64,000 nt of DNA from NCBI RefSeq assembly GCF_013407855.1, contig NZ_JACBZH010000001.1, positions 3,844,001 to 3,908,000 of the forward strand, given 5' to 3'. A program made the translations under genes and the position numbers. Under the pieces are notes generated by a model. That model had not been told where the DNA came from, did not search any database, and saw only the letters and a program-made list of their open reading frames with translations. The number at the start of each line of letters is the position of its first letter. Position 1 is the stretch's first letter. The stretch comes from Actinopolymorpha rutila (lineage in GTDB: Bacteria > Actinomycetota > Actinomycetes > Propionibacteriales > Actinopolymorphaceae). Positions 16,590-23,875 of the stretch are shown one piece after another.

Positions 16590-17648
16590 TCAGATCTGTA
16601 CTTCCTTGCCCTGGGCGGCGGAGGTGTAGACGCCGTCCAGGATCTTCATCATCTCCGCGCCCTGCCACGCCGGCGCGACACTCTCGGCCTCGCCCAGGCA
16701 GGCGGCCACGAAGTTCTCGATCTCGTTGCCGAAGCCGTCGTCGAGGTCGAACGACTCGAACCCGATCTGCGGCGTCACCTTCAGGAGCGTCTCGTTCTTC
16801 TCCGACGCGATCTGCAGCTTGGGTTCGAGGTCCGCCCCGCCCTTGTCCCCGTACACCGAGACGTTGAGCGAGTCGCTCGTCGCGTGCAGGGAGAACGAGG
16901 TGTCCATGATCAGCGACGCGCCGTTGTCGAACCTGATCAGGGCGTTGGCCATGTCCTCGACGTCGTTCTTCGTCGGGTCGTAGTCGGCCACCTGGTACCG
17001 CGGCAGGGTGGTGATGTTGGACCGGTTGCCCAGCTTCTCGTAGGTGTTGGCACTGACCGACGTCACCCGCGGCGTCCCCATGAGGTACCAGCACAGGTCG
17101 ATCACGTGCACACCGATGTCGATCAGCGGCCCGCCGCCGGAGATCGCCTTGTTGGCGAACCATCCACCGGGGTTGCCCATCCGGCGGATGCAGCTGGCCT
17201 TGGCGTAGTAGATGTCACCGAGGTCACCGGCGTCGATGAACGACTTCAGCACCCGGCAGTTCGCGGAGTGCCGCCGCACGAAACCCACCTGGACAACGCG
17301 GTCGTGGGCGTTCACCACGTCCTCGAGCCGCTGCGCCTCGGCGTAGGTGCGGGTCATCGGCTTCTCGACCAGCACGTGCTTGCCGGCCTCGACCGCGGCG
17401 ATGGCGAGCTCGGCGTGGGTGTTGTTCCAGGTGCAGATGCTCACCGCGTCCACGTCCGGGTCGGCGAACAGTTCGGCCGCGGTGCTGTAGGACCTGGCGG
17501 CTCCCCACTGCTTGGCCACGGAGGTGGCCCGGTCGGCGTTGATGTCGGCGACCGCGACGAGTTCGGCGCGCGGATTGCCCTGGTAGGCCTTCAGATGCAA
17601 GGCGGCGATGCTACCGGCCCCGACGACGCCGATCTTTACCTTCTGCAT
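16590..17648 (-). CDS. Gfo/Idh/MocA family NAD(P)-dependent sugar oxidoreductase
   Basis: A 352-residue cytoplasmic dehydrogenase. The N-terminal Rossmann fold starts IGVVGAGSIAALH. The family signature VLVEKPMTRT (EKP, Lys in the active site) is at ~95-104. The C-terminal substrate domain carries GGGPLIDIGVHVIDLCWYLMG, where the Asp and His of the D-I-G-V-H-x-I-D motif are the usual catalytic residues. Substrates in this family are sugars, inositols or amino sugars; the exact one cannot be read. Last gene of an operon with a TIM-barrel isomerase (46 bp upstream) and a ROK regulator, a common arrangement for catabolism of an inositol- or glycoside-derived sugar. Confidence 0.9.
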   Translation of the reverse strand: MQKVKIGVVGAGSIAALHLKAYQGNPRAELVAVADINADRATSVAKQWGAARSYSTAAELFADPDVDAVSICTWNNTHAELAIAAVEAGKHVLVEKPMTRTYAEAQRLEDVVNAHDRVVQVGFVRRHSANCRVLKSFIDAGDLGDIYYAKASCIRRMGNPGGWFANKAISGGGPLIDIGVHVIDLCWYLMGTPRVTSVSANTYEKLGNRSNITTLPRYQVADYDPTKNDVEDMANALIRFDNGASLIMDTSFSLHATSDSLNVSVYGDKGGADLEPKLQIASEKNETLLKVTPQIGFESFDLDDGFGNEIENFVAACLGEAESVAPAWQGAEMMKILDGVYTSAAQGKEVQI

Positions 17649-17694
17649 GACTCTCCTTGGGTGGAACGGTTCTTGGCGTGAACGGGCGGTTGGT

Positions 17695-18579
17695 TCAGGC
17701 CTCGGCGTAGATGCGCTTGGCGTTGGCGATGCCTCGGCTGCAGCCGATCAGGCAGTCCTCGTGGCCCTCGAACTCGATCGAGGCGAAACCGTCGTAGCCG
17801 GACTCCTTGATCGACTTCGCGACGCTCCAGGTGTCCAGGTCGCCGTTGCCGACGATCGCACCGCGGAGGTACTTGCCGCCCCTGCTGCGGAACCAGCCCT
17901 CACCGGGGTTGCGGCCGGCCGGCCGGACGTAGAAGTCCTTGAAATGAACGATCATGGCGTACGGCAGGTTGGACGGGACCGCGACCGCCGGGTCTTCGTC
18001 GACGCAGAGGAAGTTTCCGATGTCCAACGTGGTCTTGAAGTTGGGCTCGTCGACGGCGTGCACGATCCGGCGTACGCGGTCGCTGCTCTGCACGAAGAAG
18101 CCGTGGTTCTCCAGGCTGGTGGTGACGCCCTTCGTCGCGGCGTACTGCGCGATCTCCTTTGCTGCCTTGACGATCTTCGGCAGCGCGGCCTCGAAGGCCG
18201 GCGTGTCGTCGCCCTGGATCCCGGCATGTGCGACCACGTCGTGGCGCATCAGCTTGATACCCAGCCGTTCGATCAGGTCGATGTGGGCCTTGACCCGCTT
18301 CACCTCGGCCGCGTTCTCGGCGTCGTCGCCGAGGAAGCTCGCGCCGATCGCCATGTTGGACAACGTGACGCCGCGGTTGGCCGCGTGCTCGACGAGCTTG
18401 TCGACGAACGCCGGGTCGGAGTCGGTGTTGGGAACCGGGCTGTCGGAGCCCGCGTAGATCGAGGCCAGTTCGAGGTGCTCGCCTTCGCTGTCGGCGATCC
18501 AGTCGATGACGTCGAAGAGGGTCATCTCCCCCGTGCTGAGCCGCTGGTGGAAGCTGTAGGAACTGAATCCGAACTTCAT
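17695..18579 (-). CDS. Sugar phosphate isomerase/epimerase (AP endonuclease 2-like TIM barrel)
   Basis: A 294-residue xylose-isomerase-like TIM barrel: N-terminal MKFGFSSYSFHQ, EHLELAS, a central TSLENHGFF (metal-binding Glu, ~150), TTLDIGNFLC with Asp, MIVHFKDFY with His, and IEFEGHEDCL near the end. These are the metal ligands expected for the family. The start at 18579 overlaps the ROK stop as ATGA, so the two are translationally coupled. Expected role is isomerisation or epimerisation of the sugar handled by the downstream Gfo/Idh enzyme. Substrate unknown. Confidence 0.88.
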   Translation of the reverse strand: MKFGFSSYSFHQRLSTGEMTLFDVIDWIADSEGEHLELASIYAGSDSPVPNTDSDPAFVDKLVEHAANRGVTLSNMAIGASFLGDDAENAAEVKRVKAHIDLIERLGIKLMRHDVVAHAGIQGDDTPAFEAALPKIVKAAKEIAQYAATKGVTTSLENHGFFVQSSDRVRRIVHAVDEPNFKTTLDIGNFLCVDEDPAVAVPSNLPYAMIVHFKDFYVRPAGRNPGEGWFRSRGGKYLRGAIVGNGDLDTWSVAKSIKESGYDGFASIEFEGHEDCLIGCSRGIANAKRIYAEA

Positions 18580-19943
18580 CTGGACATCCTTCTCGTCGAT
18601 CGGGCGGGAACAGCGGGTGCTGCCTGTGCTGCCGGAACGGCTGGTGCGTGGGACCTTACGTCGGACAGGAGTACGTCGGAGATGGCGTCGTCGGCGACCG
18701 CGTCGTCGGGCCCGACCCCCTTGGACGGCGGGCCGTCGAACGTGCCGGGCCAGCGATGCCAACGGGTGGGCACGCGGGGAACTCCGAGGATCTGCGCGGA
18801 GTGGACCTCGAAGGTGGACCCGAGGGCGCCGCAGAGGGTTCCGCTGGACTTCAGCAACGAGGTGGTGATCGCGGGCTTCTCGTCGGTCATCAGCATGTGG
18901 TGGACGGCCTCGGTCAGCGGAGCGAGCAGGTCGTCGCCGGCCCGGGACAGTCCACCACCGATGACGATCAGCGCCGGGTCGACGGTCAGCGCGATGGTCG
19001 CGATCATCGGCGCGATCTCGGCGCAGAACTCGCTGATCTCGGCCGCGGCCCGCCGATCTCCGGCCCGCGCCCTGGCGAACACCTGCTCTGCCGTACGCCC
19101 GCTACGCCACTGCAGCCGGCCGCGCCTGGAGGACTCGGTCCAGCGCATCCCACGCAGGCTTCCCAGCTCGCCGGCCAACCGGTGCCGGCCCTGGAGGATG
19201 GCGCCGTTCATGATCAGCGCGGTCGAGATCCGGTGGCCGATCTGCCAGAAGATCAGGTCGTCGTCGCGATCGGCGCCGGACTCCGGCTCGGGTCCGACCG
19301 CCGGCTCGGCCCGCAGCCGCTGCTCGGCCAGGGCGGCCAGCTTGATGTCGTTCTCGACCAGCACCGGGCAGTCCCAGGCAGCCGAGAGCCGGGCCGCGGG
19401 GTCGACGCCGATCCAGTCCGGCACCGCCAGGCTCTGGGTGATCCTGCCGTCGCGGTCGAGGATTCCGGGTACGCCGAGCCCGGCGGCGCGCAGGTCGGCG
19501 AGGCCGGCCCCCGAGGCGCGGACCGCCTGCCGGACGGTGGTTCGGACGACCCGGAGCCGGCCGTTGCCGTCGATCCCGGCGGGCACGTCGGTCTCCGCCC
19601 GGCCCACGATGTCACCGGCCAGATCGGCGATCCGGACCCGGACGCTGCCGCTGCCGATGTCGATCCCGGCGACCCGGCCGGCGTCGGCGGTGAACGCGTA
19701 CGCGCGCGCGGGCCGGCCGGCTCCCGCACCGCGCTGCGGCTTGGCCGGCCGAACCGGCCCCGTCTGGAGCAGGTCACCGACGACCGCGTCGACGGTCGGG
19801 CGCGCGAGCCGGGTCGCGGTCGCGAGCTCGGCGATGGTCAGCGGGCGCTGCTGGTCACGCAACGCCGCGAGGCAGGCCGCCGCGTTGGCGCGTCGCACGG
19901 CCGCCCCGGCCGGATCCTGGATGGACAGGTGAACTCCGTACAA
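18576..19943 (-). CDS. ROK family transcriptional regulator lacking the zinc motif
   Basis: A 455-residue protein. The first ~75 residues are a winged-helix domain (TIAELATATRLARPTVDAVVGDLL). The rest is a ROK fold starting GIDIGSGSVRVRIADLAG and including VPGILDRDGRI, LVENDIKLAALAE and VIGGGLSRAGDDLL. The ROK zinc-binding cluster (C-x-C-G-x2-G-C) after AGELG is absent; the segment reads AGELGSLRGMRWTES. It is therefore more likely a sugar-sensing repressor than a kinase. A ~45-residue Ala/Pro-rich tail is unusual. The longest frame starts at a TTG with no obvious Shine-Dalgarno, so the start is uncertain. Expected to regulate the TIM-Idh operon it leads. Confidence 0.85.
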   Translation of the reverse strand: MYGVHLSIQDPAGAAVRRANAAACLAALRDQQRPLTIAELATATRLARPTVDAVVGDLLQTGPVRPAKPQRGAGAGRPARAYAFTADAGRVAGIDIGSGSVRVRIADLAGDIVGRAETDVPAGIDGNGRLRVVRTTVRQAVRASGAGLADLRAAGLGVPGILDRDGRITQSLAVPDWIGVDPAARLSAAWDCPVLVENDIKLAALAEQRLRAEPAVGPEPESGADRDDDLIFWQIGHRISTALIMNGAILQGRHRLAGELGSLRGMRWTESSRRGRLQWRSGRTAEQVFARARAGDRRAAAEISEFCAEIAPMIATIALTVDPALIVIGGGLSRAGDDLLAPLTEAVHHMLMTDEKPAITTSLLKSSGTLCGALGSTFEVHSAQILGVPRVPTRWHRWPGTFDGPPSKGVGPDDAVADDAISDVLLSDVRSHAPAVPAAQAAPAVPARSTRRMSR

Positions 19944-19978
19944 ATCACGAAAGAAATTATGAAACCCGGTTACCTAAT
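19940..19978 (-). promoter_or_regulatory. AT-rich putative operator/promoter of the ROK operon
   Basis: An A/T-rich patch stands out in otherwise G/C-rich sequence at the ROK start. On the minus strand it reads TTTCATAATTTCTTTCGTGA with a TTTC spacing repeat, and ATTAGG lies just upstream. ROK regulators typically bind AT-rich sites near their own promoter, so autoregulation is plausible. Position and composition are the only evidence. Confidence 0.35.
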
Positions 19979-20064
19979 TGGACCCTAGGCGTCCCCTGCG
20001 CACCGGGTCAACCCTGTTTACGCGGGATCCGGGCGATACGACCGGGGCCGGTCAACCTCCGAGG

Positions 20065-21024
20065 TCAGACCTTCGCCACCGGCGCCGGCGGCCAGTCCTC
20101 GGACAGCCCGAGGTCGACGACGCTCGCCAGCCCTTCGGGCCGCTCACGAACACGATGCTTCGACGTGAGGAACCATGACTCCACGTGGTCGTCGAGCAAC
20201 CCACTGACCGAGGGAAGGAACGCCGTGAAAAGCGGGCGCCGGCTGATCCCCAGGTCGTGCAACTGCCGGACCCCGGGCGCGTGCCCGAGCCGGAGGCTGC
20301 CGCTCGCGCGCGGCGCCACCGCGATGTAGGCGTCGCTGGTGAAGTACAGGGTGGACCGCATCAGCATGCCGCGGAACGGCGCGTAGGCGACGGCCGCCGC
20401 CTGAAGTGGAAGCGGCCCGAACGACGGCCGGTCGATCTCCACCCGAGCGGCGAGCAGGCCGTCACTGTCGTACTGCGCGGCGACCGTCCGGTCGGTGACC
20501 TCGAAGCTCAGCGGCGCCCGGTGCTTCGGCATGCCCCAGATGCCCTTGCCGCCCTTGACCGAGATCTCGGTGGACACCGGCAGGTCCAGGATGTAGAGCC
20601 CGGTGCCGAACCGTCCGCGCAGCAGGCCGGGCAGAAGCCGCGGCGCCGGGCGGACGCCGTGCGTGCACATGATGCCGATGGAGTACTCGATGTAGCGTCC
20701 GATGTCGGTGTGCTGGTAGCTGATGACCGTGATGAGGAGCAGTCCCCGGCCGTTGGCGAGCCGCAACGGGTGAAGCTCGTTTCCGGGCAGCTTCTCCTTC
20801 GCGGCGTCGCCGTCGACGGAGAACGCCGCCATCAGGGCCGGTGCGTCCCGGGAGTCGACGGGCATGACGAAGGGCACGCCGTCGACGAGTGCGTGGCGAC
20901 CGGCGATGCGCCACTGGCGTCGCGGCACGGGCGACGGCATGAGGCGGAACGCCATACCGGTCGCGCGACGAAGCAACGAGCCGTTGACATGATCGAGCAC
21001 AGGGCCGAACACAGGACCGTTCAT
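20065..21024 (-). CDS. Acetoacetate decarboxylase family protein
   Basis: A 319-residue protein. The key segment GKGIWGMPKHRAPLSFEV aligns with the acetoacetate decarboxylase motif 'GRE...YPKK...', and its Lys corresponds to the Schiff-base lysine. TLYFTSDAYIAV and a VESWFLTSKHR region resemble the family's later strands. Family members act as decarboxylases, aldolase-dehydratases or lactonase-like enzymes, so the reaction is not certain. ATG at 21024 overlaps the upstream hydrolase stop (ATGA). Last gene of a four-gene coupled operon headed by a GMC oxidoreductase. Confidence 0.78.
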   Translation of the reverse strand: MNGPVFGPVLDHVNGSLLRRATGMAFRLMPSPVPRRQWRIAGRHALVDGVPFVMPVDSRDAPALMAAFSVDGDAAKEKLPGNELHPLRLANGRGLLLITVISYQHTDIGRYIEYSIGIMCTHGVRPAPRLLPGLLRGRFGTGLYILDLPVSTEISVKGGKGIWGMPKHRAPLSFEVTDRTVAAQYDSDGLLAARVEIDRPSFGPLPLQAAAVAYAPFRGMLMRSTLYFTSDAYIAVAPRASGSLRLGHAPGVRQLHDLGISRRPLFTAFLPSVSGLLDDHVESWFLTSKHRVRERPEGLASVVDLGLSEDWPPAPVAKV

Positions 21025-22085
21025 CGGGCGAGCTCCTCGAGGATGAGTGGATAGGTGTCCCGGGCCGAGTTCTGGCCGATGAACACGTCCAGATGTCCGT
21101 AGCCGGGCAGGATGTGCAGGGCGTCCTTGCCGGGGCGGTGCCTGGCGAAGAAGTCGTAGGAGTGGCGCTGGCTCGCGGGCAGGAAACACCGGTTGTCCTC
21201 CCCCGCGACGAACACGAAGCGCGCGTCGGTCCGGGGCGCCTCGGCCACGTACGAGTCCGGAAGCCCGGGGTGGGAACTCACCGGCACGAGGTGGCCGGCG
21301 TTCACCGACCGGCGCATCTGTGCGAAGAAGGTGAGCGGCACATCGCCGAACTCGCCGCGGATCCACTGGTGGGTGGCCTCGTCGAGGTTCCGGTGTGACC
21401 AGAGGGCGGGAGAGCCCGCCCCGTACACGAAGGACACCATCCGGCAGACGGTGTTGCGGCACTCGTGGTGGGTGGCGCGTACGAGATCACGCACCACGTG
21501 TGCGAACGGGCCGACGGGACGGTCACCCCAGGCGGGCGACACGTGGCTCGCGAACCGCGAGACGACCGGCGCCAGGAACCGGATCTTGAAGCAGGCCCAT
21601 TTCGGGATCACCGGGTGCAGGGACACCGCGTTGGAGACGATCGTGTCGACCTCGGGCACCAGACCGGACACCGCCGCGATCGTGAACGACGTCGAGCCCT
21701 GGCAGTGGACGACAGCCTTCGTCCGGTCCCGCCCGGTGAGCCGGCACACCTCCCGCACCGCGGCCGGGTGGTCGTAGGCGGCGGCGTCGTCCAGCGTCCA
21801 GGAGAGCGGAGGGAGGTCGATGGAGGCGCGCCAGTTTAGCAGCCACACGTCCCAGCCCGCGGCCAGGAGAGCGTCGACGAACGTGCGTTCCAGCGGCGGG
21901 CGGAACAGCTCCGCACGCACTCCCGAGCCGTGCACGACGAGCACCGGCCCCCGCCGTGCGGTGCGCCCCGAACCCTCCTCGGCCTCCACGTGCACCAGAG
22001 TCAGCGGCACGCCGTCGAGCGCCCTGAACGGATGGATGGTGGTGTGGTGGCGGCCGGCGGCGGCCGTCGCTTCGGTGACCGTCAT
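21021..22085 (-). CDS. Alpha/beta hydrolase
   Basis: A 354-residue alpha/beta hydrolase. The oxyanion-hole strand is VLVVHGSGVRAELF, the nucleophile elbow is AVVHCQGSTSFT (Ser in the C-Q-G-S-T context rather than a perfect GxSxG), VFVAGEDNRCFLP supplies the likely acid, and GYGHLDVFIGQ carries the catalytic His. The layout recalls the hydrolase/acyltransferase group related to PHA synthases and esterases. No signal peptide. Start and stop both overlap neighbours in ATGA junctions. Probably acts on an ester or thioester product of the GMC pathway. Confidence 0.82.
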   Translation of the reverse strand: MTVTEATAAAGRHHTTIHPFRALDGVPLTLVHVEAEEGSGRTARRGPVLVVHGSGVRAELFRPPLERTFVDALLAAGWDVWLLNWRASIDLPPLSWTLDDAAAYDHPAAVREVCRLTGRDRTKAVVHCQGSTSFTIAAVSGLVPEVDTIVSNAVSLHPVIPKWACFKIRFLAPVVSRFASHVSPAWGDRPVGPFAHVVRDLVRATHHECRNTVCRMVSFVYGAGSPALWSHRNLDEATHQWIRGEFGDVPLTFFAQMRRSVNAGHLVPVSSHPGLPDSYVAEAPRTDARFVFVAGEDNRCFLPASQRHSYDFFARHRPGKDALHILPGYGHLDVFIGQNSARDTYPLILEELAR

Positions 22086-23875
22086 CGGCGCTCCCTCCGG
22101 GGAACGCTCCGGGTGGCGTCGCGGGGACCGTTGCGGGGAATGCGGAACGGCGGCTCGGCGAGCCTGGGAACGGGCGGTTCGCCGACGGGGGCGATCCAGG
22201 CCGCGCTCGGCTCGGCGTCGGGGGTCGCCTTCCACGTACGGCAGACCCGGTCGACGACCACCGGGTGCACGGTGAGCGTCCCGTCACGACCGATGTGCAT
22301 TCGCAGGAACCCCTTGTGGTCCTCGATGCCACGGCCGGAGAAGATCCATCCGCGAGCGACGGGCAGGTCGTGGTGAACGAGCAGCCAGGCGGCGAACAGT
22401 TCGACGCCGGCGATGCCGGCCACGACCGCGGCCGCGGCGAGGGCGGCCATCGCCACGACCAGGCCCACCACCCCTCCGGGCAACGGGACCGCCGCGAGCC
22501 CGGCGAGCAGAACCAGTGCGAGGACGACCTCGGCCACGGCGAGCGTCACCGGCGGTCTGGCGACGAAGGGACGTCGCCCGCGCACCAGGGCGAACGCCAC
22601 GTCGACGGCCACCGCGGCCGCGACGACGAGCCCGATGCGCAGGCCGAGGCCCAGCACGTCGCCGACGTCACCAGTACGCAGGGCCGCCACCGGTGGCAGC
22701 CGGGTCGTCAGGGCCAAGGCGGCGACGAGCAGCACGAGCAGTCCGCCCTGCAGGGCTGTGGCGAGCCCGGCCAGGCCGGTGTTGCGCCACGGGATGCCCC
22801 ACACCTGCCGGCCGAGGCGGCGCGAGGTCTCCTGGTCCGGGTACGCCGTGTCCGCCAGGTCCATGGTCAGGGACTCGGACCTCTCGCGCGCTCGCGACCG
22901 GGCCGGCGGAACCTCCAACGACGCGGGCATTCCGTGGGTCGCCGACAGGTACGCGCCACCCAGCCCGCACGTGACCATCTGCCGTGACCCGTCCCGCTCG
23001 GCGTACCGCACGTAGTGGTGACTGTCGCCCGACACCCACAGCCGCACCTGCGCGCCCGAGTCGCCGAGCAGGTGGCGCTGGAGGTAGTCGAGGGTGCCGA
23101 ACGCGTCGGGATCGGTCGCGGTGTCCACCCAGCTCGGCTTGCCGGTGGCCACGACGACGCCATCGCCCGGCCGGAGCCGCGGCCGGACCTGCTCGGCGAA
23201 GAACCGCAACTGCGGCTCGTCCACGTATCCCCCGAGTTGGATGTCGACGCCGACGAGCCACCCCCGCTGCGGCAGCCGGACGGCGAAGTACGACCGGGGC
23301 TGGCTGGTCTGCCAGCCGCCGATCGCCCGGCCCTGGCAGAACACCCGCAGGAACGAGGTCAGCCCGTCGTACCAGTCGTGGTTGCCGGGAAGGGCCAGCA
23401 GGACCGGGGAATCCTCGCCGGGGCCGGTGGGCTCGGGCAGTGCCGCCCGGTAGGGGCCCTTCGTACGGTCCTCGTACTCGCGGGTGGACGCCGTCGGGTA
23501 CACCTCGTCGCCGCCCATGAGCAGGAGTGCCGACCGAGGCAGCGTCACGGTGCCACCGTTGCCTTTGCCATTGCCGTTCGCGGGCTCGACCTCGAGCTTG
23601 TCGTGGGCGAGCAACCACGCGATCGTGTACGTCGCGTCGAAGCCGTCGCCGAGGTCGGCGACGAAGTCCAGCCACAGCTCGTCGGCTTCCGGGCGGCAGG
23701 CCAGCAGTGGCTGGTCGAAGGTGCCCTGCAGCTCACGCTTGTCGGCGTACGCCCCGAACATCTCCGAGATCACCAGCTTGATCGCGGTGTGCCACAGCTC
23801 CCGCGGCGACAGCCATCGCACGGGCTCTCTCCTGGCGAAACCCAGAGCGGACTCGGTGAGGTCGGCCGGCCTCAT
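22082..23875 (-). CDS. Membrane-anchored metallophosphoesterase
   Basis: A 597-residue protein. The N-terminal ~350 residues contain calcineurin-type metallophosphoesterase motifs: LLMGGDEVYP (~120), LPGNHDWYDG (~167) and VSGDSHHYVRYA (~283). Roughly residues 365-510 hold four or so hydrophobic helices (e.g. LQGGLLVLLVAALALTT, LAVAEVVLALVLLAGLA), followed by a cytoplasm-like tail. It thus joins a soluble phosphatase domain to a membrane anchor. The usual first motif (DxH) is not clearly visible, so the metal site may be atypical. Coupled by ATGA overlaps to the GMC oxidoreductase upstream and the alpha/beta hydrolase downstream. Substrate unknown; a lipid or isoprenoid phosphate is possible. 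Confidence 0.78.
   Translation of the reverse strand: MRPADLTESALGFARREPVRWLSPRELWHTAIKLVISEMFGAYADKRELQGTFDQPLLACRPEADELWLDFVADLGDGFDATYTIAWLLAHDKLEVEPANGNGKGNGGTVTLPRSALLLMGGDEVYPTASTREYEDRTKGPYRAALPEPTGPGEDSPVLLALPGNHDWYDGLTSFLRVFCQGRAIGGWQTSQPRSYFAVRLPQRGWLVGVDIQLGGYVDEPQLRFFAEQVRPRLRPGDGVVVATGKPSWVDTATDPDAFGTLDYLQRHLLGDSGAQVRLWVSGDSHHYVRYAERDGSRQMVTCGLGGAYLSATHGMPASLEVPPARSRARERSESLTMDLADTAYPDQETSRRLGRQVWGIPWRNTGLAGLATALQGGLLVLLVAALALTTRLPPVAALRTGDVGDVLGLGLRIGLVVAAAVAVDVAFALVRGRRPFVARPPVTLAVAEVVLALVLLAGLAAVPLPGGVVGLVVAMAALAAAAVVAGIAGVELFAAWLLVHHDLPVARGWIFSGRGIEDHKGFLRMHIGRDGTLTVHPVVVDRVCRTWKATPDAEPSAAWIAPVGEPPVPRLAEPPFRIPRNGPRDATRSVPRRERR

Noticed and set aside
17608..19932. Long plus-strand frame opposite the TIM barrel and ROK genes
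   Set aside because: Mirrors conserved minus-strand genes and has no recognisable motif.
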